The translations under genes and the position numbers were made by a program. From a virus, in the IMG/VR virus record IMGVR_UViG_3300030099_004588, positions 1-49,628 of that record: a DNA stretch of 49,628 nt; one strand, written 5' to 3'. Positions 16,817 through 28,900 of the stretch are shown here, piece after piece (position 1 is the first letter of the stretch; the number at the start of each line of letters is the position of its first letter). The notes under the pieces were generated by a model. That model was not told the origin of the DNA, did no database searches, and saw nothing but the letters and a program-made list of their open reading frames with translations.

Positions 16817-16824
16817 TATTTTTG
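16817..16824 (+). promoter_or_regulatory. Bacteroidetes -7 box before connector/tail genes
   Basis: TATTTTTG matches TAnnTTTG fully. No clear TTTG is found at the usual distance upstream, only T-rich terminator DNA. It lies 20 bases after a terminator and 22 bases before ATG 16847, exactly where a new promoter is needed. Confidence 0.65.
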
Positions 16825-16846
16825 CTAGGGAATAAAACATACAATA

Positions 16847-17590
16847 ATGACGATTGATGAAATATATAGACTGGTGCAAACCTTTGCAAACAAAGAGCAG
16901 AGAGGGTTTATAACACCGTCTGATTTTAATCTTTTAGCAAAACAAGCAGAGTTAGAGCTAGTAAATAAAAGGTTAAATATACTACAAGAAAAGTCCCAAC
17001 CTAGAAAGGCAGGAGGTTTTATAGAAGAGTCTTTAACACCTGAAATGGCAGAGCAAGATTTAGCTCCTTTTTTAATATCAAAAAGATTTAACGTTTCATC
17101 CTCTGTGGTTGCATCTGGATATTCAGAGGCAGAGGTTAGTCTTACCAACGATGTTCTTTTAATAAAAGAAATTTTTATATTACCAGATGAAAATTTTGGT
17201 ATAAACTCTCATATACCTTTAGAGATAGTAAAACCTGAAGATATAAATAAAGTACTTAGAAGTAGTTTGGTTAAACCTTCAATTGACTTTCCTATAGGTC
17301 TTATGAGTGGATCTTCTACAAGCGAAAGGTTGAAAATAAAAATATTTCCTGACAATATAAAGAATGTAATGGTTTACTACTACCATTTACCGTCTATACC
17401 GCCTCAATGGAACTATGTTACTGTCGCTGGAAAGCCTGTACATGATCCGTCTAACTCAACTCAATTTAAATTTCCTTCTAGGGTTCATAGTGAAATTGTA
17501 GTTAAAATATTAGAATATCTTGGGGTTAACTTAAGAGAGGCTCAATTAGTTCAGTATGCTCAAAGTAACGAATTAAAAGCAGATAGTTAA
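16847..17590 (+). CDS. Head-tail connector / ring protein candidate
   Basis: A 247-aa protein. The N-terminal helix-rich part (MTIDEIYRLVQTFANKEQRG, then ITPSDFNLLAKQAELEL) is a pattern I associate with neck or ring proteins of crAss-like and related short-tailed phages. The rest is strand-rich with LLIKEIFILPDENFG and NVMVYYYHLPSIPP and ends in a helix. No catalytic motif is present. It is the first gene after a terminator-promoter pair, starting the tail transcript, and is followed after two bases by a second connector-type gene. The role is proposed as part of the stacked rings between portal and tail. Confidence 0.7.
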   Translation: MTIDEIYRLVQTFANKEQRGFITPSDFNLLAKQAELELVNKRLNILQEKSQPRKAGGFIEESLTPEMAEQDLAPFLISKRFNVSSSVVASGYSEAEVSLTNDVLLIKEIFILPDENFGINSHIPLEIVKPEDINKVLRSSLVKPSIDFPIGLMSGSSTSERLKIKIFPDNIKNVMVYYYHLPSIPPQWNYVTVAGKPVHDPSNSTQFKFPSRVHSEIVVKILEYLGVNLREAQLVQYAQSNELKADS

Positions 17591-17592
17591 TT

Positions 17593-18816
17593 ATGGCAAT
17601 AGATTACACAACAATAGAAGAGATTATTAACGATTTTCAGTTAATGATTGACGACACATCTTACGATAAAGAAGCTAGTGTATATCAGCTAAGATTGCTA
17701 GCCTTACAAGGACTTAGAGAACTTACATTTGATGTTGAGCAAAGGGTTAAGACTACCACTATTACTGTGAATTCAACAACACTTCAATGCACTTTACCTG
17801 CTGATTATGTAAAATTGCTTAAGGTTGGCTATAAAAACAGTTCTGATGAGTTTGTTTCTTTAGGTTATAAATCTGATTTATCTTTAGATGCAAGTGTAAA
17901 TTCACAGATAAGTGAAGATCCTTATGATGAGAATAATCCTTATTTTCACACTGATATGGGTAGAAAATATGGCGTAGGAGGTGGTCAAAACGCTTTAGGT
18001 TATTACAGGATTAATAGACAAGATGGAACTATAAACTTTTCTTCAGATCTTTCTGGAAAAACAATATTTATGGAGTACATATCTGATGGTATTACTGCTA
18101 CTCCTGGTGAGGATCATATTGTTCGATTTACTATAACTAGCCCTTTTGCTTCTTCATCTTCTGCTACTGGTATTATAAGTGGCACCACAATTAAAATACC
18201 ATCTAGGTCTGGAGGTGTAATTACTTACACCTTTAAAAACACTAAACTTTTGGATTCAACTGGAGTAGTAATACATGATTATGACGACTTAAGTAGTAAC
18301 CCTTTATCTACAGATGTTTATGTCGATCTTGTTACAAATTCAGCTTCTGATGTTGCAGAAGCTTTAACCTTAGTTATAAATGAAGGTCATCAAAAGTATC
18401 ACATATCTCCTAACGACTCTAATATAACAGCTGTTAATAATAATGAGGATGTTACTGTAATAATTAGTAATCTTACTTCAGACCCTTTAGATCTACTAAG
18501 TACTGGAGGAGAGTTTGATAGTAATATATTTGATGGATCAACTCCATATTTTTCTGTAGAAAATCAACGATTAATTCAGTTGGGATCTTCAGGAGACGTA
18601 CCCAAGATACATAAGTTTTGCGAGGAAGCTTTAAGGTCTTACATGTACTATAAGTACATTCAGAGAAAACGTGGTATTCCTGCTAACGAAAAACAAATGG
18701 CTAAAAGAGCTTACTACAACGAGAAAAGATTAGCTAGAGCTAGAATGATGAATTTTAATAAAGAAGCTGCTATGCAAGTTTCTAGGAAAGCGTTTAAGCA
18801 ATCTCCAAAAATATAA
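17593..18816 (+). CDS. Tail adaptor / tubular A-like ring protein
   Basis: A 407-aa protein with an N-terminal helical region (about 1-50, VYQLRLLALQGLRELTFDV) followed by TLQCTLPADYVKLLKVGY, the kind of L-P-x-D-x-x-K-L-x-K-V motif seen in T7 gp11-like tail tubular A and related adaptor proteins. A central Ser/Thr-rich beta domain of about 170 residues (about 170-335) looks like an insertion. The C-terminal helix is basic (YIQRKRGIPANEKQMAKRAY). It should bind the portal and carry the muzzle. The spacing is 2 bases before and 5 bases after, so it belongs in one operon with its neighbours. Confidence 0.72.
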   Translation: MAIDYTTIEEIINDFQLMIDDTSYDKEASVYQLRLLALQGLRELTFDVEQRVKTTTITVNSTTLQCTLPADYVKLLKVGYKNSSDEFVSLGYKSDLSLDASVNSQISEDPYDENNPYFHTDMGRKYGVGGGQNALGYYRINRQDGTINFSSDLSGKTIFMEYISDGITATPGEDHIVRFTITSPFASSSSATGIISGTTIKIPSRSGGVITYTFKNTKLLDSTGVVIHDYDDLSSNPLSTDVYVDLVTNSASDVAEALTLVINEGHQKYHISPNDSNITAVNNNEDVTVIISNLTSDPLDLLSTGGEFDSNIFDGSTPYFSVENQRLIQLGSSGDVPKIHKFCEEALRSYMYYKYIQRKRGIPANEKQMAKRAYYNEKRLARARMMNFNKEAAMQVSRKAFKQSPKI

Positions 18817-18821
18817 ATTAA

Positions 18822-21800
18822 ATGCCTTTAGATAAGAGAAGTTTTTTAGGTGGTATGAATAAAGACGGAGATGTTCGTCTTATTAAAAACCCAGATTACA
18901 TAGACGCTTTAAATGTTAGAGCAGCAACATCTGTTGATGGGACTGTTGGTTCTTTAGAGAATATAGAAGGTAACGAGGTAGTTCCTTTTGATTTTTACTC
19001 TACAGAATCAGAAACACTTTTTGTTAATGATAACGGTTTATATGAAGAAATAAATCCTGCGACTGTATTCTATCAAAAGGTTATAAGAATACAAGGTTGG
19101 GAACAAAATAATTCTGAATACAGATTTACTTTACTTTCAGTTGGGCCAAATGGAAATATTCCTATTGGTGAGTTTAATTGGTCTGGAAATATTAATCATA
19201 CTTTTACAGCTCAATATTTATACTCTCAGTTTAGTAGTGTTGGTCCTTACAATAGCGGTATTAACGTGTATGATGTAAATACTGGAGATCAATATACGGC
19301 AAGCATAAAACTTTTAACATTTGGTCAAAACGCTATGTTGCATGGCGGTTATTTTGATGTTGTAGTTGAGTGTGACGTTGCTGGCGTTAATTTTAATCTT
19401 GGTGTATCTGTATCTTTAAATTCAACAGGCGGTGAAAGGTATTCTCCCCCTGGCCTACCTGATATTCAGTATACTTATACTTTTTCTGAAGATTCTAGTA
19501 TACCAATAACTCCTAGTGAAAACGTTTCTATAATGTTGTTACCATCTTTTGATACTGGTGGTGTTTATAATTCAGATGCTAATGATGATGGTGTTGTTAT
19601 AAGTCCTAACGGTACTTTTTACGAAGTTGGTAATAGAACTGTTTGGAGAATTACGTTTGTTGCAGGAGAAGAGCCTACGTCACCTGCGGGCTTCCCTATA
19701 GTAAACGTTTTCTCTTATAGGGAAAACCTTAACCCAGCAGATGAAAATAATGAATATGAGTTTGAGCCTTTTTTGACTATAGATCCATCTACATTTTCAT
19801 CTGGAGAGTTTGAGTTTGACTCAAATCAAAATAAATTATCTGCATTTCTACATGAAGAGTTTTCTCAAAGTAAAACCATCCTTTGTGATGGTTTGCCTTT
19901 AGACTTTCTTGTAAATTCTGATAATTTCTTTTTAACTTTTTCTGAAAACGCAACTTTTAATGGTGAAAATAACTTTACTGTTATCGTTGTAGGACCTGTT
20001 GGTGTTAAATTTAAGCTAGCTTTAGGGTTTAGTTATCATAGTATAAATAATATTTTAAGCCAAGCAGAGGGATTTGATGTTGGAGAATCAGATGTTTTGA
20101 CTGTTTTTGGAAACGGAACAATGATGACTCTTGATAGTTATCAAATAGTTGAAAATTCCATCGAAATTACAGACTCTATAATTAATGATTTTGCTACTTT
20201 ACAAGAAGAGTTAGCACATCAAATTCAAATATATGGTGAGCAAGAACAGACTTTAATTGAACTAAATATTACTAATAACAATTTAGAAACGGATCTTAAT
20301 AATCAGATAGCTTTGACTGCATTAGCAAATGCAGAACTATTCTCAACTGAGTCTAGTTTAGAAATTGCTAACAGTGTTATTTCTGATCACGTTAGTACTA
20401 TTAATGAGATGGCTCAGTCTCTTGATTTTTATCAAGAGCAGAATGACGCTATGCTTATAGATATAGCTAATTTAGAAGCAGATTTAGATGATGTTAATGA
20501 TCAATTAAATCAGATTCAATCTCAATTAAGTATAGCTCTAGACAATTTAGAGGCTGAGGAGGATTTAACAGCATCTCAAGTAATAACAATAGCTGAACTT
20601 AATGCAGATTTAATTGAGGCTGCAGACGCTATTGCAGCTATAAATGTAGCTCATGGAAGTGATTTAGCAGCTTTAGAGGCTGAGTTAGGGGCTGAGATAA
20701 CATTATTGCAAAATGCTAAGGATAACCTTGAGTTTCTTTTGGAAGAGGCTAATCAAACGATAGCTCAGTATATTCAAGATCTTCAGGATCAAGATGATGA
20801 TCATGCCGCAGAGGTTGCACAATTAACACTAGATCATCAACATGAAGTAGCTGTCCTTATTGCTGAACATCAACAAGCTTTAGATGATGCAGAAGATGCT
20901 GACCAAGATGCTCAAGACGCTTTGCAAGCACAGTTTGATCAAGATTTAGCTGATCTTACTGCACAGCATAATGCTGAAGTACAGGCTTTAGAAGGAGATA
21001 TTACTTCCCTTACCACTCAGGTTTCAGATCAAGGTACCACAATAGCTAATCTTCAAACTAACATTTACGAACTTGGACAGCAAATAGAAGGGTTGCAGGA
21101 ACAGGTTAATTCTAACGTTATATCTGATTCTATAATAGTGTCTATACTTGATAATTATAATCAAATTTATTTTGAGACAACTCGATCATATAATCTAAGT
21201 CTAGAAGCATATAATGCTTTGAATATAGATAATCAAGTCATTTATGAAGAGGATTTTTCTACAACTTCTGATTATGAAAATGAGTGGAATTTTTATGATA
21301 ATGTATATTTTAGTGCTGTAGGTAATATAATTTCATTACCTTCATTTTTATTTGAACAAAATGGCTACTTACAAGCAGTTTCTGGTACGGGAACTTATGG
21401 AGCTTTTAGACTCCCTTACAGTTCCTTTCAAAACTCAGCAGCTTGGGTGCATGGTGCCGAAATAACTTTGTCAATAACTTTTGAAGTTGTTAGTACGTCT
21501 GGTTCTACGCCAATACCAGCTAATAAAAGTGTGCAGATAACTAATCAATGGGATACTACAGGTGATTATGATTTATCTGAAGAAGTTGTTATTGATGAAT
21601 CATACAATTTAACTCCTGGAGGGTTAAATAACCCAGATCCTTTTTTACATACCTTTACTGTTGTTAATAATACCGTAGGGTTTCAAGGTAATTATTTAGA
21701 TAAATACGCTAATATTGTTATTGTATTTCCTCCTATTCCGAATCAAAATATTCAATATAGGATCACAGATATTCGAATGGGTAATGACTCTCAAGAGATG

Positions 21801-22955
21801 TTTGCTTTTAATTTAAATAATTTAGTTCCAGGTAGAAGAGACTTTTATCTTGAAAGGTACAATGAAGCAAATGATACAATTTTAGATTGGCAAAATTCTG
21901 GACTTGACACCCTTAGTGAATTTATAGATGAAGAAATTGTTTACAACAATTTTCTTAGTAAAGTTATTCCTGGGTTTCTTGATGATCCCAACCTTAGTTC
22001 AAATTACACTCTAGGAGGTAGACTTCAAAGATACGTAGAAGCTGTTACAGATTTTTCTAACGCTGTTACAACTCAACTTTATAATCAATACAACCTATAT
22101 GTCTTAGCTTCAAATGCAGATATTTCTGCTTTAGAAGCTATGCAGCAATCGCATCAAGTAACTGTAAGCACTTTAGAAGGAAACATTGCTGCTCAAGAAC
22201 TGTACATTGAAGAATTACAATTTCAATATGATAACGCTATTTTTACTATAGAGAATATGGTTAATTTTAATCCTGATAATAATGTTGCTCTAAAAAGTAT
22301 AATTACTGAAGAAAATATTGTGTCATCCGCTTATATGATTAAGGGTCCAGAGCCTGGATCCAGTGATTTTCCAAATGGTATAGATTTTTACGGTGCACAA
22401 AACTATTCTGAAGGAATATCCATTAATCCAAGCTGGACGATTAACGGGGAAACGGTAGGTGGAGATAAAGTTACACTTGTAAGTCAGCAAGAGTATATTG
22501 ATTTATGCACCCAGCCAATTAGTCCTACAAATAATATTTGTTACTACATAACAAATAGATTTAATAATAATCAACCAATTGAATTTGAAATACCAGGAGG
22601 TGGTTATCCAACCCAAGTTATGCATATTATGTTTTTGAACTTTGATGAAAACACACAGGAGCTTAACTCTAGCGTTACACCTGTTACTAATATTGGGATA
22701 GATATTACAAATGCTTTTTTCCTTCAAGAGGGAGTTGAATCTATAGATGATGCTTTTGAGGTGCCAATGATTCAAATGCTAATTTATTTTAATGAGGATG
22801 AAGCTGATAATGTAACGTTTTCAGATGAACTTTATATTAGTAAGTTTGAGGATGGTGTAAATGGAACTATACTTTGGTATGGAAATTATAATGGACAGCC
22901 ATATCATATAGCTAAACCTTACATTCAACTAATTAATTCTGCTTCTGTATTTTAA
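18822..22955 (+). CDS. Muzzle-like tail protein, N-terminal part with long coiled-coil insertion
   Basis: A 1377-aa protein. Residues 1-52 (KRSFLGGMNKDGDVRLIKNP, then DYIDALNVRAATSVDGTVG and LENIEGN) are the typical N-terminus of crAss-type muzzle or stabilisation proteins. In those proteins the chain normally goes on to a segment reporting IGSYED...YFLY. Here that continuation is missing and begins in the next gene. Instead, about 1300 extra residues follow: a beta domain beginning VFYQKVIRIQGWEQ, further Ig-like beta regions, a coiled coil of about 300 residues (about 460-765) with heptads and SMC-like charge, then more beta domains and a C-terminal domain with CYYITNRFNNNQP. No enzyme motif. 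It probably forms a rod or fibre attached to the tail tip. The stop is 28 bases before the next ATG, with no slippery site. Confidence 0.75.
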   Translation: MPLDKRSFLGGMNKDGDVRLIKNPDYIDALNVRAATSVDGTVGSLENIEGNEVVPFDFYSTESETLFVNDNGLYEEINPATVFYQKVIRIQGWEQNNSEYRFTLLSVGPNGNIPIGEFNWSGNINHTFTAQYLYSQFSSVGPYNSGINVYDVNTGDQYTASIKLLTFGQNAMLHGGYFDVVVECDVAGVNFNLGVSVSLNSTGGERYSPPGLPDIQYTYTFSEDSSIPITPSENVSIMLLPSFDTGGVYNSDANDDGVVISPNGTFYEVGNRTVWRITFVAGEEPTSPAGFPIVNVFSYRENLNPADENNEYEFEPFLTIDPSTFSSGEFEFDSNQNKLSAFLHEEFSQSKTILCDGLPLDFLVNSDNFFLTFSENATFNGENNFTVIVVGPVGVKFKLALGFSYHSINNILSQAEGFDVGESDVLTVFGNGTMMTLDSYQIVENSIEITDSIINDFATLQEELAHQIQIYGEQEQTLIELNITNNNLETDLNNQIALTALANAELFSTESSLEIANSVISDHVSTINEMAQSLDFYQEQNDAMLIDIANLEADLDDVNDQLNQIQSQLSIALDNLEAEEDLTASQVITIAELNADLIEAADAIAAINVAHGSDLAALEAELGAEITLLQNAKDNLEFLLEEANQTIAQYIQDLQDQDDDHAAEVAQLTLDHQHEVAVLIAEHQQALDDAEDADQDAQDALQAQFDQDLADLTAQHNAEVQALEGDITSLTTQVSDQGTTIANLQTNIYELGQQIEGLQEQVNSNVISDSIIVSILDNYNQIYFETTRSYNLSLEAYNALNIDNQVIYEEDFSTTSDYENEWNFYDNVYFSAVGNIISLPSFLFEQNGYLQAVSGTGTYGAFRLPYSSFQNSAAWVHGAEITLSITFEVVSTSGSTPIPANKSVQITNQWDTTGDYDLSEEVVIDESYNLTPGGLNNPDPFLHTFTVVNNTVGFQGNYLDKYANIVIVFPPIPNQNIQYRITDIRMGNDSQEMFAFNLNNLVPGRRDFYLERYNEANDTILDWQNSGLDTLSEFIDEEIVYNNFLSKVIPGFLDDPNLSSNYTLGGRLQRYVEAVTDFSNAVTTQLYNQYNLYVLASNADISALEAMQQSHQVTVSTLEGNIAAQELYIEELQFQYDNAIFTIENMVNFNPDNNVALKSIITEENIVSSAYMIKGPEPGSSDFPNGIDFYGAQNYSEGISINPSWTINGETVGGDKVTLVSQQEYIDLCTQPISPTNNICYYITNRFNNNQPIEFEIPGGGYPTQVMHIMFLNFDENTQELNSSVTPVTNIGIDITNAFFLQEGVESIDDAFEVPMIQMLIYFNEDEADNVTFSDELYISKFEDGVNGTILWYGNYNGQPYHIAKPYIQLINSASVF

Positions 22956-22982
22956 GTTGTTTATGAAATTTAATAAAAACCT

Positions 22983-25900
22983 ATGTCTTTAACAATAAAA
23001 AATAAAAACTTAAACTTACATAAAAGTTTTTCAACTAAATCTTTGTCGGGAGAGTATACCTGCATAGGTTCTTATGAAGATAAGACTACAAATTGTATAT
23101 ATTACTTTTTATACTCTGAAGATAATATTGGTGTAGCTGGTAAGTACGATTGCATTGTAGAGTATAGCCAAGTTGAAAACAAGACTACTGTGGTTTATCA
23201 AGATGGTAAAACAGGTAGCAATGGGATTAATGAAAATATCTTAAACTTTGATAAAGACCACCTTATAACTGGTATTAATAAGGTTGAAGATATACTTTAT
23301 TTTACAGACAATCTTAATAGGCCTAGAAAGATTGATGTAGAGAAAGCTAAAAGAAACGAGCAGTATATAAAACTTGGTCCTACGTTTCAAGGTATATTAG
23401 ATAATCCAACTTTAGGTAGTGAACTTATTATAAATAATACTTGGATTTTCAGTGGCCTTGATTCTGACGATACAATAAATGGTGAAAACACTAATGGAAC
23501 TTATACATCTAGTGATGGAAGTTTTAGATTTATTACAGAAGCCTCAGGTTCATCAGACATAAACATTAAAAAATTAGGTATAGTAAGTCCTGGAAAATAT
23601 TACGAATTATCCTACGAGATAGATAGTAGTAATAAAGATAATGGATTAGCTACTTATACTGCTGATGATGATGCTGAACAAATTAATATAAACACAACTG
23701 TTGGTACTCACAAAACTAAATATTTTTCTAAAAATACTTTTTTTTTAATTAAAAGAAGTAGTCATGGTGCTGATATAACTATAAGTAATATATCTTTAAA
23801 AGAAATAAAAGAAGAAAGCACTATATTAGTTGGTGTAACTAATAATCATCCTTTTGAAAAAAACGATCACTTGTATCTTCAACAGTTTGGTATAATATCT
23901 CCAGACTTATTAGGTAAAGGATACAATGGTTACGCTAAAGCTGTTGGTATTATTAAGAGGTTCGCAAAAGGAACAACTCATGTTACTCTAACACAAAACA
24001 GTAAGACTGTTACAATGCAGGGAGCCACTCCTACTGAAGGATTATTTCCTGGTGATTTTGTTTGTGTTGTGGTTGGTGGTAACGCATATTTCATTGAGAT
24101 TGATTTTATCGTTGATACTCATACTTTTGAAGCTACTAATGCATGGACTAATATAGGTATATCTACAACTAGTTTTAATTTATCAACGTTTAACCCTGAT
24201 TTAAATACTGATAATGGTATTATAACTAGCACACCTTTTATTGATTTAGCACCAACATCTCCTGGGGGTAAGGTACTACATGCTCAACCTGATGATGCTT
24301 ACTCTCCTCTAATTAGTTTTGGGGAGTTTGAAGATAAGATGGTATACCTTGACGCTTTATCTCATCAACCAAGATATAAGCCTGAGTTTTCTTTTAACAA
24401 AGAGCCAGCTAGGGTAAACCATATAGTTGGTAAGTTTTTTCAGTTTAGATATAGATATGTTTACAAGGATGGTACTGTATCAGCATATAGTGGTATATCA
24501 GATGTAGCTAACCAAAGTGTTTATACCAAAAGATATATTTCTGGTGAAGACAACACTACTATTAATAACGCTGTAAATAATATTATAAATATAAAGTATA
24601 ACGATAGCATATCTTATGTAGATAAGGTAGAGGTTGTAGCTAGGGATGGTAATGATGGTGAGTTTTTCCTTGTAGAAACTATACCTAATGACTTTATAAA
24701 GTACTTAAAAAGAAGAAAAAACGAATCTCTTTTCTTTACCCCTAGTTTGTTTTTTGGTGGATCTACTCAAACTAATGTTGAGTTTTCAACTGCAATATTT
24801 AGAAATGATGGCGTTTATCCTTTTGTATCTAAAACAGATATTGATAAGCTTCAAGATGCTTTACCTAAACTAGCGAAAGCTCAAACTATACTACCTAAGA
24901 ATAGAATAGCGTATGGTAACGTTGTTGATGGATATGATAATACAGATATATATTGTAATTTAAAAATAAAACCTGTAACTAGTTTAGAGGCTGAAGATCA
25001 ATCTATTAATAATATGCTTTTAGTAGGTGATACTTATTCAAACGCACCTGACTTTGAAGTTGTAAATGCAGGTGGTCCAAACATTAGTACTGTTTTTAAG
25101 GTTAGTTTTGATCTTTCTGATCTAGACCCAGAAACAAATGGTGGTGAAGGAGTTATAGATCTTAATTACAATTGGGTTAAAACTTTGTTTCAAAATCATG
25201 GAGTAACACTTGGACAAAATAGTGTAGGTACTGGTGTAGCCTTAGTCCCAAGAGGTGGTCATTTTAGGCATACATCATCTATATCTAATCCTGGCAGCGT
25301 TGACGCTATAGGGTTACACATTGAGGAAAAAATAAATCTTTTAGAGTTTGATTTAGAAGATAGTGTAGGTTATTTCACTCAAGGTTCAAGTGTTTCTAGT
25401 CTTCAAACTAGACCTCAAAAAAATTTAACAACAGCTTCTTATAATACAACTGATAAAAAATTATCTATAACATTTACTTACCAAGAAGATTATCATCCTT
25501 TTGAAAATGAAAATATTGGAGTAGTTAATATTTTTTCTAATGACGTTAATTATTCTTTAACTGGAAATTCTGGAATTAATAGCGTAGATTTTGCAGGTAA
25601 AGGAAAAAGTTCAGGTGGAGCTACAAATATGCACCATCAAGAAGTTAATAGCTTAAAATCGTCTTTTAGAGGTGCACCTTCTTTTGGTAAATCTTACAAA
25701 ACTGGGGCTAATCATGGTTTTGGCTTAGTATATTATGACGAGACAAATAGAGCTTCTTTTGTTAATACATCGAAGGCTATAAATAGTTTTAATTCAGGTA
25801 CAAATGTGTACGCACCTTTTTATACTGAAATTAATCAACCTCAAAGTACATTTAATGGTCTTGAGTGGAAGATATATCATAAGCCTCCAATATGGGCAAC

Positions 25901-28900
25901 TCATTATCAATGGGTGTACTCTGGCAACAATACTTTAGATGAGTTTATACAAATTCCTATACTAAATTCATATAAAGGAACGGGTAATAATTCTAATAAA
26001 ATATATTTAGGTTTAGGATCACTAAAAGGGTTGGGTGAAGAGGATATTGACCTAGAAAGCTATATAGACTCTACATCGGCTGTAATAGATTATGTTTACG
26101 CAAAAGGTGATAGGGTTAGGTACATATCTTTTGGTTTAACAGGTATATCAGGTGATGATAGCAATGAAAATTCTAGAAAATATTTTAAAGAGACTATAGA
26201 CGTTCCTATATCATCTTATGATTTTTACACTCAAGAAGAAATTCAGGATGCTGTTGGTGGGTCTGATCGTATTCCAGGATTTTACATTGTTATAGATAGC
26301 CCTACAGATGCTGGTAACGATATAGATTTTTCTGAAGCAAATGATGGGGATATTGATGGTAGTATAGCTGTGGATCATGCTGATGTTGATCATACTGACG
26401 ATGATTTTTCACACAATGGTTATCACAGACTTATAGTAGAAATATATAGACCTAAAAAATCTATACAATCAGAGGTTTCTGGTTTGTTTTATGAGGTAGG
26501 AGAAAAGCTTGATATAGAGAATCCAGGAACTGATTTTAGATCTCATCAGGGTCAGGGTTCTGATTACTTTTTTGACGAGGAGTCTGGAATGGAGGTTACA
26601 GCTATAGACGGATTGAACGGGTCTATTGATGATAGTGGAAACCAAACTACAAACTTTGCGTCTGGAACTTTAATTCATGGTGATGTTTACACTAGAAGAA
26701 GGATTATGGTTCCTTTTCATAACAATAATGGTTCTTCAGGGATTGCACCAGTTGCTTTTGCATGTGAGAGTTATTACCTAACAGACTTCTATAATTCTGA
26801 CAACTGGGACAAGGGTAGAGTTAATATAGTAAACCCTTACTCTGAGGAAAGAAGACTACCTGCTTCAGTTTACTACTCTGATGTTTTTACTAGTACAGCT
26901 AACTTCAATGGTCTTAGCACCTTTGACATGGCAACATCCCCATACTACGACTACAATCAAGACTTTGGGTCAATACAATTATTAACGCTGAAAGGCGATA
27001 ATCTTTTAATATTTCACGAGAATAAAGTAGCTAGAGCTTTAGTTGGTAAGAATATAATTAACTACGCTGACGGGGCTTCTAACGTAACCTTATCTCAAGA
27101 CATACTTTCTGACTACGCTCAGGTGTATTCTGCAGAGAATGGTTGTAGCCTTAACCCTGAAAGTATAGTTGAGAATAATGATAGGTTTTATTTTGTAGAC
27201 ATAAAGAGAGGTTCTATATTAAGGCTTGGAGGAGATGGTATAACAAGAATATCTGACTACGGATTGTCTGACTATATTAGAGATAAGGGTCAAGTGTATA
27301 TAGATCAAGAAGTTGAAAACCTTAAAATTGTTGCTGGCTACGACCCTAAATATGATGAGTATATAGTTACATTTCCATCTACATTAAAAACTGAAGATTA
27401 TAATAATTCTGGTTTTTGGGGTTTTGATTCTAGTAATGTTGACGAGTCTTTTACTTTAATTGGCAATCAAGATCCTGGAGTTTTTGACCCTGCTAAAACT
27501 ATAGCTTTTAATGACACTTTAAAAAAGTGGACATCTTTTTATAGCTATAAACCAGAGTTTTATGGCAAGATAAATAGACAGTTTGTTACGTATAAAAATG
27601 GTAAAATATACAGACACAACACTGAAAATAAAAGTAATTTTAATACTTTCTATGGTGTTAGATACAACTCTAATATAGAGTTTCCATTTAACTCAGATCC
27701 ATCCTCTGTGAAAACCTATAATAGCATATCTTTAGAAAGTGACACAAAGCTTTTAACTAATATGTCTACAAATATGGGTCAATATAACAACTCTTATGAT
27801 TCTGTTATATCTACCCAAATAGGTTATAAAAAAGTTGACGGAACTATATCAACACAAGTAAGTTCTCCTTACTGCCTTTATGGATCTCCAAGCTCTAACT
27901 TTTATAAAGATTTATCTCCAGGTGATTTAATTAGGTTCTATAATGCAGAAAATTCAAGTCCTCAGTACAATGTAGTTAAAAGTATCTTAACAAAGCAAAA
28001 AGTTGATTTAGATAACCCCGTTATATACAGGTCAAAAAACAATAGAATTGATGTTATAGATTATAAAACAAAGGAGGGTATTCAATATTCTAAAATTCCT
28101 TTTGCTCCAAGTAAGTTTAACGTAAATGAGTATGGCGAATTTCAGGGTGATTTTAATGGGGATGCTTCTAATATTTTTGGATTAGGTATGTTTAGTGCAG
28201 ATCGTTATGCTTCTAATTTTGCCCTTAAAGGTGATTTTAAATCTAATAGTCTTCCTTTTATGGGCAGTAAATCTACTACTGTTTCTAATATAATACCTGG
28301 TGGGGTGTACGGAATTTTAGATATTAGAGAAGATTTTAAGTTTGAAGAAGTTTTTGATCTTGATGGTAGTCTTAATAAAGGTAAAGATATTATATCTTCT
28401 AAAGGCAATTTTTCAAACTCTTCTGACTGGACTGTTATAGACTCAGGAGTTAAAGTTCAAAAAAACAAAAAAAGAAGTGGTAATGTTTTGTATTTTGACA
28501 AACAAAATTCTTCATCCCAAATAAGGACAACCTCTACTGTAGACTTTAAGTCTAATTCTAAGTATGTAATTTCTTTTACATTAGATTTAATAGACTTATT
28601 AGACAGAAGTAAAGTTTTTTTATCTTTTAGAATTGGAGATAGAGTTGATCAATCTGGTAAACTAGGTTCGTCATTTCAGACTATTTCAATTGACAGTACA
28701 AATTACTTACAAAATCATGAAATCGAGTTAAACTCTGGTGACGAAAACATTGACCCTTATTTATATATAAGATCTGAAGAAAATCAACCTGAGTTTCATA
28801 TAAATAATTTAAAGGTTCAAAAAGTAAACCCACCTAGAGGAATTTTTGTAGCTAAAAATGGAACATCATCTAGGTCTAGGTCTTCTGTTTTTCCATGTGA

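Noticed and set aside
16825-17148. 107-codon - strand frame
   Set aside because: Antisense to the connector gene and over its promoter; no start context, no motif, and no other - strand gene exists in the left 39 kb.
22930-22990. Programmed frameshift joining the two muzzle genes
   Set aside because: The first gene ends in a normal TAA, the second starts 28 bases later at its own ATG, and there is no slippery heptamer. A split gene explains it better.
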